Origin: an uncultured Verrucomicrobium sp.
Lineage (GTDB): Bacteria; Verrucomicrobiota; Verrucomicrobiia; Methylacidiphilales; GAS474
Assembly: GCA_903889845.1 (NCBI GenBank)
Contig: CAISZB010000111.1
Coordinates: 1-8,271 of the forward strand
Length of the DNA stretch: 8,271 nucleotides
Reading direction: 5' to 3'
Numbering within the stretch: the first letter of the stretch is position 1; every line of letters starts with the position of its first letter. Shown piece after piece: positions 1-6,141 of the stretch. Made by a program: the position numbers and the translations under genes. Under the pieces are notes generated by a model that was not told the DNA's origin, made no database searches, and worked only from the letters and a program-made list of their open reading frames with translations.

Positions 1-211
1 ACATCAGGTCGAAGTCGCGGATCACTTCCTCCAGCGAGGGGAAGAACGGCCCGCCCGAGGTCCGGGGACGGAACGGCCCGTAGGTGACGCCCTGGAGGAC
101 GAATTTGCGGTCCCCCTCAAAGAAGAACTTTGCCCGCACCTCGATGCGGGGCAGGGCGGGGAAAGCCTGGACCGATCCTTCGGCAGCAGGCGAACTCTGG
201 GGCGAACTCAT
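1..211 (-). CDS. N-terminus of a glycosidase-like / glycosyltransferase-associated protein (partial)
   Basis: An open frame starts at ATG 209-211 on the minus strand and runs off the left edge, giving 70 codons without a stop. After a polar Ser/Pro-rich start of about 20 residues the frame reads RIEVRAKFFFEGDRKFVLQGVTYGPF and later SLEEVIRDFDLM. From memory, the pattern of 'KFF..GDRKF..GVTYGPF' followed by '..RDF..M' opens a group of glycoside-hydrolase-like TIM-barrel proteins, often fused to or near glycosyltransferases for exopolysaccharide. Only the first strand and helix are visible, so no catalytic residue can be checked. Codons end mostly in G or C, as in the neighbouring genes. No good Shine-Dalgarno sequence precedes the ATG. 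It is divergent from the tautomerase gene. The assignment is tentative; that it is a real coding start is more secure. Confidence 0.6.
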   Translation of the reverse strand, partial: MSSPQSSPAAEGSVQAFPALPRIEVRAKFFFEGDRKFVLQGVTYGPFRPRTSGGPFFPSLEEVIRDFDLM

Positions 212-291
212 GGGAATAGACTCTCTGGAATAGGGGGGGTTACATGAAAAAACAACTCCCAATGGGGGAGGTGTGGTCTACATTCCAGGAA

Positions 292-297
292 AAGGAG
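292..297 (+). promoter_or_regulatory. Ribosome binding site of the tautomerase gene
   Basis: AAGGAG lies 8 nt upstream of ATG 306. This decides the start at 306 over the in-frame GTG at 273, which would add 11 residues and bury the catalytic proline. Confidence 0.7.
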
Positions 298-305
298 TCC
301 CCCCC

Positions 306-509
306 ATGCCCTACGTCAACATCAAGATCACCCGGGAGAACGCCACGGCGGAGCAGAAAGCCCGCCTTATCGCCGGGGTCACCGACCTGCTGAAGACTGT
401 CCTGGGGAAGAACCCTGCCACCACCGTCGTCGTCATCGACGAGGTCGAGACGGATAATTGGGGGATCGGCGGGGAGTCGGTGACGGTGCGGCGGAAGAAG
501 GGGATGTGA
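306..509 (+). CDS. 4-oxalocrotonate tautomerase family protein
   Basis: This 67-residue protein starts MPYVNIKITR. Family members use the proline exposed by removal of the initiator Met as the catalytic base in keto-enol tautomerisation or related reactions. Visible features are Pro2, an Arg at residue 10 near the usual active-site Arg, the amphipathic helix at about 14-33, the strand TTVVVIDEV (39-47), and Trp52 where 4-oxalocrotonate tautomerase has an aromatic wall residue. Length and the beta-alpha-beta order fit the 60-70 residue family, which works as a hexamer or dimer of dimers. The start is fixed by the family N-terminus and by AAGGAG 8 nt upstream. The substrate cannot be inferred: no aromatic meta-cleavage genes are in the window. 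It ends 46 nt before the antitoxin start and may share a transcript with it, although a TTGACA between them suggests a separate promoter. Confidence 0.92.
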   Translation: MPYVNIKITRENATAEQKARLIAGVTDLLKTVLGKNPATTVVVIDEVETDNWGIGGESVTVRRKKGM

Positions 510-521
510 TTTCCAAGGAGG

Positions 522-549
522 TTGACAGGCGCACGCTTTGGCGTACGCT
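522..549 (+). promoter_or_regulatory. Possible promoter of the toxin-antitoxin pair
   Basis: A perfect TTGACA sits at 522-527. Sixteen bases later, at 544-549, is TACGCT, a weak match to TATAAT (3 of 6). That places the likely transcription start near 556, the GTG I prefer as antitoxin start, so the message could be nearly leaderless. The palindrome GCGTACGC (541-548) overlaps the -10 and could be an operator for the autoregulating antitoxin. This is inference from short motifs. Confidence 0.3.
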
Positions 550-552
550 TTG
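529..552 (+). repeat. Tandem 12-bp duplication at the antitoxin start
   Basis: GCGCACGCTTTG (529-540) is followed directly by GCGTACGCTTTG (541-552), with one mismatch. The unit is a multiple of three, so it keeps the frame. It creates extra TTG codons (538 and 550) ahead of the antitoxin, which makes the start ambiguous. Confidence 0.75.
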
Positions 553-555
553 GAC

Positions 556-798
556 GTGACCACTCTTCCCGCCACGAAGGCTCGCGGCTCCCTCTATGCC
601 CTGATCGATCAGGCTGCGGCCTCCCACGAGCCGATCCAGATCACCGGGAAGCGAGGCAACGCCGTCCTCGTTTCCGAGGAGGATTGGAGCTCGATCCAAG
701 AGACGCTTTACCTCCTCTCGATCCCCGGCATGCGGGAATCGATCAAGAAGGGGCTCAAGACTCCCGCGAAGGAGTGTGCGGCGTCCCTCAAGTGGTGA
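556..798 (+). CDS. yefM: Phd/YefM-family antitoxin
   Basis: The protein is 80 residues from GTG 556 (MTTLPATKARGSLYALIDQ). The N-terminal half (about 1-50) is the Phd/YefM DNA-binding and dimerisation fold: TKAR near the start, a helix, then HEPIQITGKRGNAVLVSEEDW at 24-44. The C-terminal half (IQETLYLLSIPGMRESIKKG and the tail) matches the toxin-neutralising segment of YefM-type antitoxins. It should bind and inhibit the adjacent YoeB-like toxin and repress its own promoter. Start choice: TTG 538, TTG 550 and GTG 556 are all in frame, and an in-frame TGA at 523-525 rules out earlier ones. AAGGAG at 515-520 is 17 nt from TTG 538, too far. GTG 556 gives the usual M-x-T-L-P opening. TTG 538 would add six residues. 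It ends 7 nt before the toxin start. Confidence 0.93.
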   Translation: MTTLPATKARGSLYALIDQAAASHEPIQITGKRGNAVLVSEEDWSSIQETLYLLSIPGMRESIKKGLKTPAKECAASLKW

Positions 799-805
799 GG
801 GCTCC

Positions 806-1069
806 GTGTCCTGGAAGCTGATTTACACGAAGCAGGCGCAGAAGGATGCCAAGAAGCTGGCTTCGTCGGGGTTGAGGTCCAAGGCGGAGGCGTTGCTCGA
901 AATCCTGGCCGTCGATCCCCTCCGCACGCCGCCTCCGTTTGAGAAATTGGTCGGCGATCTGGCCGGAGCCTATTCCCGGCGGATTAATATCCAGCACCGC
1001 TTGGTCTACCAGATTTTGGAAGAGAGCCGCACGGTGAAGGTGTTGCGGCTGTGGACGCATTATGAATGA
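806..1069 (+). CDS. yoeB: YoeB/Txe-family mRNA endoribonuclease toxin
   Basis: The protein is 87 residues from GTG 806 (MSWKLIYTKQAQKDAKKL). YoeB is a ribosome-dependent RNase that cleaves mRNA in the A site when freed from YefM. The E. coli catalytic residues Glu46 and Arg65 fall at exactly the same positions here (E46 in FEKLVGDL, R65 in NIQHRLVYQ). The C-terminal pair His-Tyr is present as H85-Y86 in the ending RLWTHYE, so the toxin looks active. The start at 806 gives the family length and follows GGTGAGG at 794-800. A GTG at 776 is in frame but would overlap the antitoxin and add ten unrelated residues. The antitoxin stop is 7 nt upstream, so the two genes form one operon. No terminator is visible after the stop. 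Confidence 0.94.
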   Translation: MSWKLIYTKQAQKDAKKLASSGLRSKAEALLEILAVDPLRTPPPFEKLVGDLAGAYSRRINIQHRLVYQILEESRTVKVLRLWTHYE

Positions 1070-1448
1070 TTCCTCGGACGAATAGAGCGTTGCTTGCCTC
1101 GAAGAGGAGCGGTGGAGATGGCTTTGAAATTATAGGCCGTTTGAAAGAGCGGCATTTGTCTTTCCTTCGAAAGCTAATTTTTCGTTCTCCATGATTTTGC
1201 TGGAGATGCGGATATCAATGCCTTTTTTTAGAAAATCGATTCCACCGATTGTTGTTATTCCATTTAAGATGATCACAAGACTTTGCGGTCCTGAGACTCC
1301 TGAGTCGCCGGACCATAAAGAGATTTGAAAACCCCGTGACCTTGTCGGATGGCGGATTTTCGGTAAGATTGTCTACTCCGCGCTGTGCGCACGGCCCCAA
1401 TAGAGATCGAGTTTCTTCGTCAGGAAAAATCCTGCAGTCGCGTCCCCC
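1070..1448. other. AT-rich intergenic islet with no convincing gene
   Basis: About 380 bp separate the toxin from the next minus-strand gene. By hand count 1141-1260 has 45 G+C in 120 bases (about 38%), far below the flanking genes. On the minus strand a frame is open from 1372 down to a TAA at 1130-1132 (80 codons). It is bounded upstream by TAG at 1373-1375. Its only ATG is near the end, at 1192, leaving 20 residues. The translation (for example SLWSGDSGVSGPQSLVIILN, then TTIGGIDFLKKGIDIRISSK) has protein-like composition, but I recognise no family and it lacks a usable start. It could be a decayed gene, an imported scrap or chance. A small hairpin, CAGGA-AAAA-TCCTG, lies at 1421-1434. Confidence 0.35.
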
Positions 1449-1760
1449 CTACGCCGTCGCGCTGAGGTTGTGCCCCGTGGCGGCCTTCTCGATGGATTGA
1501 ACCTGGCCTTGTGCGGTGTAGGTCGTGGTGGGGGAGACCTTCGGGACGGAGTTGGCCTCCGCCTGGCGCTGGATCGTCGCCTTCGCGGTGTTTTCCTTGG
1601 CGCGTTGGGCGGCGGTCTGCTGGGCCTGGGTGGGGGGCTTTCCGTTGTGGGTCTGGTCGGTCGAGATCTGCGCATCGACGGAGGTCTGCGTACGGGGCTG
1701 GGAGGGCCTCTCGTACCCGGTGCCGGAGCGGATCGTACCCGTATGGATGATCGTCGACAT
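1449..1760 (-). CDS. Small disordered Thr/Gln/Ala-rich hypothetical protein
   Basis: This is a 103-residue frame from ATG 1758-1760, opening MSTIIHTGTIRSGTGYERPS. I recognise no family. Composition is rich in Thr, Gln, Ala, Ser and Lys with few large hydrophobics, no signal peptide and no membrane segment. Residues about 40-70 (QAQQTAAQRAKENTAKATIQ) could form a charged helix; the rest looks disordered. In this frame nearly all codons end in C or G, as in the clear genes nearby, while the opposite-strand frames over the same bases give Gly/Leu/Arg-rich low-complexity products, so I take the minus frame as real. No strong ribosome binding site is visible; the GGG just before the ATG is too close. 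It is divergent from the U32 gene with 79 bp between start codons. Function unknown. Confidence 0.6.
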   Translation of the reverse strand: MSTIIHTGTIRSGTGYERPSQPRTQTSVDAQISTDQTHNGKPPTQAQQTAAQRAKENTAKATIQRQAEANSVPKVSPTTTYTAQGQVQSIEKAATGHNLSATA

Positions 1761-1839
1761 ACCCTTTTTGGAAGATAGCGTACTTTTTTGGACTTGGCGA
1801 CCCTTGTCTTGCGCTTCGATTCACACTAGGTTTTGCGAA

Positions 1840-4332
1840 ATGTCCTCCCTTTCCCGTCCTGAACTCCTGGCCCCCGCCGGGAACTGGGAGTGCGCGCGGG
1901 CGGCGGCGGCGAACGGGGCCGACGCGGTCTACTTCGGCCTCCCCCGGTTCAACGCCCGGCTGCGGGCCGACAACTTCACGCTGGAGGAACTGCCCCGGGT
2001 CGTCGCCTGGCTTCACGAGCGGGGGGTGCGGGCCTACGTGACGATGAACACGCTGGTCTTCCCTGCGGAGCTGCCCGACGCGGAGCGGTTCCTCCTCGCC
2101 CTCCAGGCGGCGGGGGTCGACGCGATCATTGTTCAAGACCTCGGCCTCGTCGCGCTGGCGCGGGAGGTGGCCCCGGACGTCGAGGTCCACGCCTCGACGC
2201 AGATGACGATCACCTCGCCCGAGGGGGCCCGCTTCGCCGCCACCCTCGGCGTCACGCGGGTGGTGCTGGCGCGGGAGATCTCGATGCGGGACATGGCCCG
2301 CTTCCGGGACGAAAGGAACGAGGGGCTGCCGCCGCTGGAGGTCTTCGTCCACGGGGCGCTCTGCGTCGCCTATTCCGGCCAGTGTCTGACGAGCGAGTCG
2401 CTGGGCCAGCGGAGCGCGAACCGGGGGGAATGCGCCCAGGCGTGCCGCCTCCCCTACGGGCTGGTCGTCGACGGGGAGGCGCGGGACCTGGGCGACCGGG
2501 CCTACCTCCTCTCCCCGCAGGACCTGGCCGCCGTCGCCGAGGTGCCGCGCCTCATCGGCCTGGGCATCGCGAGCTTCAAGATCGAAGGCCGCCTGAAGGC
2601 CCCGGAGTATGTCGCCGCCGTCTGCCAGGTTTACCGGAAGGCCATCGATGCGGCGCTGGAAGAGCAGGAGGGCGCGATCACGGAGACCGACCGGCGGAAG
2701 CTGGAACTGACGTTTTCCCGCGGCCTCTTCTCCGGCTGGATGCACGGGGTCAATCACCAGGAGCTGGTCCACGCCCGCTACTCGAACAAGCGCGGCCCCC
2801 TCGTCGCCCGCGTCCGGAAGGCGCTGCCCGAGGGGGAGATCGAGGTGGAGTGGACCGGCGAGCCGCTCCGGGCCGGGGACGGCCTCCTCTTCGATTCGGG
2901 CGGCGACCAGAACCGCCAGCAGGGGGGGCGCATCTGGGCCGTGGCGGGGCGCGACGGGACCCGTCTTTCCTTCGAGCGGGGCCGGATCGACACCGCCCGC
3001 CTCCGCCCCGGCGACGCCGTCTACCAGACCGACGATCCCCGCCTCGATGCCGCGCTGCGGAAGACCTTCGCCCGCGATCCGGACCCGCAGAAGCGGACGG
3101 TCTCCTTCTCCGTCGCGGGCCGCGCCGGGGAGCCGCTGCGACTGGAGGCCACCCTCGACGGCACCTCTCATCGCATCGCGCTCCAGTCGGCCGTCCCGCT
3201 CGACGCGGCGCGGAACCGGCCCCTGACCGAGGCCGGTTTGCGGGATCCGCTGGGCCGCTTGGGGGAGACCCCCTTCGTCCTCGGCACCGTCCGGTGCGCC
3301 CTCGAAGGGGAGACGATCCTTCCCGTCAGCGAGTTGAACCGCCTCCGGCGCGAGGCGGTCGCGGCGTTGGAGAAGGCGGCGCAGGGGAAGCCCGCCGTCC
3401 CCCGTTCCGGCGTGCCCGCGCTGGCGCGGCTCCTTCCCGCCGTGCCGCGCCTCCCCGTCCCGCCCGCCCCGGCGGAGCTGGGCGTTCTCTGCCGGACGCT
3501 GGAGCAGATCGAGGCGGTGCTCGACGCCGGGTTGCCCGCCCTCCGGATCGACGCCGACTTCGAGGACATCCGCCGCTATAAGGAAGCCGTGGCCCTGGTG
3601 CGCGACCGGAAGGCGGAGGGAATCACGATCTGGCTCGCCACGCCCCGCATCCAGAAGGCGGCGGAGCAGGGCTTCTTCAAGCTGATCGAGAACGCCGCGC
3701 CCGACGGCGTCCTGATCCGGAACCTCGGCGCCCTGGACCATTTCAAATCCTCCCCGCTGCGGCGGCGCGGCGATTTTTCCCTCAACGTCGCCAACGCCCT
3801 CACGGCGCAAATCCTGATGCGTCCCGAGTGGGGCCTGGAAAGCGTCGCCCTTTCCTACGACCTCAACGCGCGGCAGGTGGAGGACCTCCTCCGCTCCGCC
3901 CCGCCGGAGTGGTTCGAGGTCGTCCTCCACCAGCACATGCCGATGTTCCATATGGAGCATTGCGTCTTCGCCGCCTTCCTCTCGGAGGGGAAGGACCACA
4001 CCGACTGCGGCCGCCCGTGCGACCGGCACCGGGTCGCCCTTCGGGACCGCGTCGGGATGATCCACCCCGTCGTCGCCGATGTCGGTTGCCGGAACACCGT
4101 TTTCCACGGGCGGGCGCAGAGCGGGGCCTCCTATTCGAGCGCCTTCCGTGCCGCCGGGGCGCGCAGGTTCCGCGTCGAGCTGCTCCACGAGGACGGGCCG
4201 TCCGCCCGTGCGATCTGCACCGCCTACCGGCGCCTCCTCGACGGGGAGACGACCGCCGCCGCGCTCCTGACGGAACTCCGCGTCGCCGACCAACTCGGCG
4301 TCACCAGCGGGACATTGACTGTGCTGGGATAA
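1840..4332 (+). CDS. U32 family protein, large two-barrel form (RlhA/YdcP-like)
   Basis: The protein is 830 residues from ATG 1840 (MSSLSRPELLAPAGNWECAR). U32 proteins were first called collagenases. Characterised bacterial members (RlhA, TrhP, UbiU/V) are iron-sulfur proteins that hydroxylate RNA bases or ubiquinone precursors. The N-terminal barrel (about 5-310) carries the U32 signature: LEVFVHGALCVAYSGQC, then RSANRGECAQAC. Cysteines C175, C182, C198 and C202 are the probable [4Fe-4S] ligands. Residues about 390-515 correspond to the DUF3656-like region that also marks RlhA. Residues about 540-830 look like a second U32-type barrel with its own cysteine set (C708, C723, C727, C750) in HMEHCVF, TDCGRPCDRH and DVGCRN. 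At 830 residues it is longer than E. coli RlhA (about 650). RNA hydroxylation is the best guess, but the substrate is not shown. The long frame upstream of 1840 is shadow: family homology begins at MSSLSRPELL. Ribosome binding is weak. Confidence 0.93.
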   Translation: MSSLSRPELLAPAGNWECARAAAANGADAVYFGLPRFNARLRADNFTLEELPRVVAWLHERGVRAYVTMNTLVFPAELPDAERFLLALQAAGVDAIIVQDLGLVALAREVAPDVEVHASTQMTITSPEGARFAATLGVTRVVLAREISMRDMARFRDERNEGLPPLEVFVHGALCVAYSGQCLTSESLGQRSANRGECAQACRLPYGLVVDGEARDLGDRAYLLSPQDLAAVAEVPRLIGLGIASFKIEGRLKAPEYVAAVCQVYRKAIDAALEEQEGAITETDRRKLELTFSRGLFSGWMHGVNHQELVHARYSNKRGPLVARVRKALPEGEIEVEWTGEPLRAGDGLLFDSGGDQNRQQGGRIWAVAGRDGTRLSFERGRIDTARLRPGDAVYQTDDPRLDAALRKTFARDPDPQKRTVSFSVAGRAGEPLRLEATLDGTSHRIALQSAVPLDAARNRPLTEAGLRDPLGRLGETPFVLGTVRCALEGETILPVSELNRLRREAVAALEKAAQGKPAVPRSGVPALARLLPAVPRLPVPPAPAELGVLCRTLEQIEAVLDAGLPALRIDADFEDIRRYKEAVALVRDRKAEGITIWLATPRIQKAAEQGFFKLIENAAPDGVLIRNLGALDHFKSSPLRRRGDFSLNVANALTAQILMRPEWGLESVALSYDLNARQVEDLLRSAPPEWFEVVLHQHMPMFHMEHCVFAAFLSEGKDHTDCGRPCDRHRVALRDRVGMIHPVVADVGCRNTVFHGRAQSGASYSSAFRAAGARRFRVELLHEDGPSARAICTAYRRLLDGETTAAALLTELRVADQLGVTSGTLTVLG

Positions 4333-5069
4333 TGAGTGGCATGAATCGTTCCCCGTCCGTCCCGATCTCTTCCCTGTGGGGGAAGGTGCAGGAGTATCCT
4401 GCCTTCCCCCTGGCCACTCCCGCCCTCCTCTGGCTCGCCTTTCTGCCGCTCCAGGCCCTCCACCCCCTCGCGGTCTATCTGGTCTATCCGATCCAAGTCT
4501 TCGCCGTCCTCGTCGCCCTCGGTTTCCAGGCCTCGCGCTTCGCCGCGCCGCTGGCCGGGCCGGACGGGGGGGTCTTCCGCCCCGCCTTCAGCGTCGGGGC
4601 CGGACTCCTCGCCTTCGCCGCCTGGGCGGTCGTCGAGACTCTCTGGCCGATGCCGCCGCACGGCTTCGCCCTGCCGGGGCACCTGGGGGAGCCGTTCAAT
4701 CCCTACTACGTCTTCGGCTCCGGCGCGATCGCCCGGGGCCTCGCCGCCTTCCGCATCCTCGGCGGCGGGGTGGTCCTGCCGTTGGCGGTGGAGGTCGCGC
4801 TTCGGGGGTGGCTGATGCGGCGCATGATCGCGCGTGATTTCCTCGCCATCCCCCTCGGGGCCACCACGCCGTTTTCCTTCGGGATCGGGACCGCCGCCTT
4901 CGCCCTCTTCCGGCCCGACGCCTTCGGGCCGGAGCTGGGTGCCGCCGTCGTCCTGGGCATCTGGTTCCTCGCCTCGCGGAACTTCGCCGGGCTCCTCCTC
5001 GCCTCGATCCTCTGCCACACCCTCGCCGCCCTCGACGCCCTTACGGCGTCGAAGTGGGTGCTGTGGTAG
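4332..5069 (+). CDS. CPBP/CAAX-protease-like membrane protein, catalytic residues missing
   Basis: The protein is 245 residues from ATG 4332, which overlaps the U32 stop as TAATG and so is probably translationally coupled. Hydrophobic segments lie near residues 28-48, 50-66, 85-102, 129-151, 181-194, 203-215 and 219-236, giving six or seven membrane spans. The segment VVLPLAVEVALRGWLMRRMIARDF (147-170) and the C-terminus ending in KWVLW resemble the exosortase-associated CAAX prenyl protease-related group of the CPBP (type II CAAX) family. That family uses EExxxR, FxxxH and HxxxN/D motifs. Here the first Glu is Val153 (E154 and R158 remain), the second-motif His position reads Arg194, and in the third motif H229 is kept but the Asn position is Ala233. 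I infer a membrane protein that has lost protease activity. An in-frame ATG at 4341 is the alternative start. No exosortase gene is in the window. Confidence 0.85.
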   Translation: MSGMNRSPSVPISSLWGKVQEYPAFPLATPALLWLAFLPLQALHPLAVYLVYPIQVFAVLVALGFQASRFAAPLAGPDGGVFRPAFSVGAGLLAFAAWAVVETLWPMPPHGFALPGHLGEPFNPYYVFGSGAIARGLAAFRILGGGVVLPLAVEVALRGWLMRRMIARDFLAIPLGATTPFSFGIGTAAFALFRPDAFGPELGAAVVLGIWFLASRNFAGLLLASILCHTLAALDALTASKWVLW

Positions 5070-5098
5070 GGGCCGGAGCGGGAATGGGAACCCGGAGA

Positions 5099-5147
5099 GG
5101 GAGAAGAAGAGCCTCCACCGCGTGCGCTTCTTCCCCTACAGGCTCTT
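5099..5147. terminator. Inverted repeats between convergent genes, possible bidirectional terminator
   Basis: AAGAGCCT (5107-5114) pairs perfectly with AGGCTCTT (5140-5147). An overlapping, competing stem pairs GGGAGAAGAAG (5099-5109, one bulged A) with CTTCTTCCC (5127-5135). There is no long U-run on either strand, so efficiency is doubtful. The position is right for ending both the CAAX-like gene (plus) and, before the insertion sequence arrived, the deacetylase gene (minus). Confidence 0.35.
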
Positions 5148-6111
5148 AGCTGTTCAGTCCCGCCGAGAGGCGGTGTGGATTGGATATAAAGCGATGAGGC
5201 TCCTTATGCCAGCAGGAAGCGATGAACTGGAAGGGAGTGAGGCCGCGTAACGTTTTGAGACGCTTGGCGAAGTTATAGGCATTAAGGAAGGCCTCCAGAT
5301 GTTGCCGGAGGCTTGCATGGTTGTCGTAGTGATAGGTTTTCACCGTGGCCTCCTTGATCGTGCGATTCATCCGCTCCACCTGGCCGTTGGTCCAGGGATG
5401 ATTGGGTTGGGTGAGGCGATGTTCGATGTCGTGAACACGGCAGACCCGGTCGAAAGGATGACCCCGAAAACGGGCTGTCACGCCGTCGCGGTTCTTGGGG
5501 AGATCAGCGAACTGGATGCCGTTATCGGTGAGAACCGTGTGGATCTTGTAGGGGATCGCTTCGACAAGGGCCTCCAGGAAAGCCGTCGCTGTCCGCATTG
5601 TGGCCCGGTCGGCAAGCCGGGCAAAGGCGAACTTGGAAGTGAGGTCAATGGCTACGAAGAGATAGAGACGCCCCTCTGCCGTTCGCACCTCGGTGATGTC
5701 GATGTGGAAGTAACCGATGGGATACTCCTTGAACTTCTTCTTCCTGGCCGAAGGGTGGCCTTCCACCTGCGGCAAGCGGTTGATCTCATGACGCTGAAAG
5801 CAGCGATGCAAGGCCGAACGGCTCAAGTGCGGGATCGTCGATTGAAGGGCATAGAGGCAGTCGTCGAGGGGCAGGAGGGTGTGCTTGCGGAAGGCGACTG
5901 CGATGGCCTCTTCCTCCTGAGTCAACACCGTGGAACGTGGTGTGGGTCCCATCGGAGCATCTTCGACGCTCGTCCGCTTGCGCCACTTGGCGACGGTCTT
6001 CGGGTTGATGTCGTAGCGCTCCGCCAGTTTGATCAGGCTCTCTTGACTATGTTGGATCGCCCGACGCACTGCCGCCGTCGTTCGGGCGCAACCGTGTAGT
6101 ATCTGTCCCAT
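5146..6111 (-). CDS. IS481-family DDE transposase
   Basis: The protein is 321 residues from ATG 6109-6111, preceded by GGAGG (6116-6120) four bases upstream. An in-frame GTG at 6171 would start inside the inverted repeat and is not preferred. An N-terminal helix-turn-helix (about 15-48: ESLIKLAERYDINPKTVAKW) binds the element ends. The integrase-like core has D138 (FHIDIT), D196 (VLTDNG) and E246 (NGQVERMNR), so the DDE triad is intact. The second D and E are 49 residues apart, longer than the usual 35, because of an insertion around DLPKNRDGVTARFRGHPF; I recall similar insertions in one IS481 subgroup. The frame is unbroken, so the enzyme is probably functional. The stop codon TAA (5146-5148) lies just outside the inverted repeat that ends at 5151, so it is supplied by flanking DNA. 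Confidence 0.95.
   Translation of the reverse strand: MGQILHGCARTTAAVRRAIQHSQESLIKLAERYDINPKTVAKWRKRTSVEDAPMGPTPRSTVLTQEEEAIAVAFRKHTLLPLDDCLYALQSTIPHLSRSALHRCFQRHEINRLPQVEGHPSARKKKFKEYPIGYFHIDITEVRTAEGRLYLFVAIDLTSKFAFARLADRATMRTATAFLEALVEAIPYKIHTVLTDNGIQFADLPKNRDGVTARFRGHPFDRVCRVHDIEHRLTQPNHPWTNGQVERMNRTIKEATVKTYHYDNHASLRQHLEAFLNAYNFAKRLKTLRGLTPFQFIASCWHKEPHRFISNPHRLSAGLNS
5151..5179 (+). repeat. Left terminal inverted repeat of the insertion sequence
   Basis: It begins TGTTCAGTCCCG and continues with GAGAGG and GGTGTGGA. It matches the right end in 26 of 29 positions, the mismatches being at positions 13, 14 and 21. The end of the transposase gene reads through this repeat. Confidence 0.9.
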
Positions 6112-6141
6112 ATTTCCTCCGAGCTTGGCATGGTTTTTTGT

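Noticed and set aside
256..270. CTCCC-AATGG-GGGAG as a terminator
   Set aside because: It is a five-base stem in a divergent promoter region with no U-run.
1215..1400. A 61-codon minus-strand frame with an ATG-type start
   Set aside because: The product is Arg/Asn/Lys-rich without a recognisable pattern, in an AT-rich non-coding stretch with a competing open frame.
1421..1434. Hairpin CAGGA-AAAA-TCCTG as a terminator for the small minus-strand gene
   Set aside because: The stem is only 5 bp, and the T-run on the minus strand is in the loop, not after the stem.
1525..1839. N-terminal extension of 105 residues on the U32 protein
   Set aside because: Family homology begins exactly at ATG 1840, and the extension overlaps a better minus-strand gene.
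1890..3581. A second long plus-strand frame inside the U32 gene
   Set aside because: The translation is Arg/Gly/Pro-rich, a frame-shifted shadow of the real gene.
1420..4293. A 957-codon open frame on the minus strand opposite the U32 gene
   Set aside because: Its product is a low-complexity Gly/Arg/Glu/Pro/Val mix with no recognisable domain, while the plus strand has the complete U32 signature. Long antisense frames are expected opposite GC3-rich genes.
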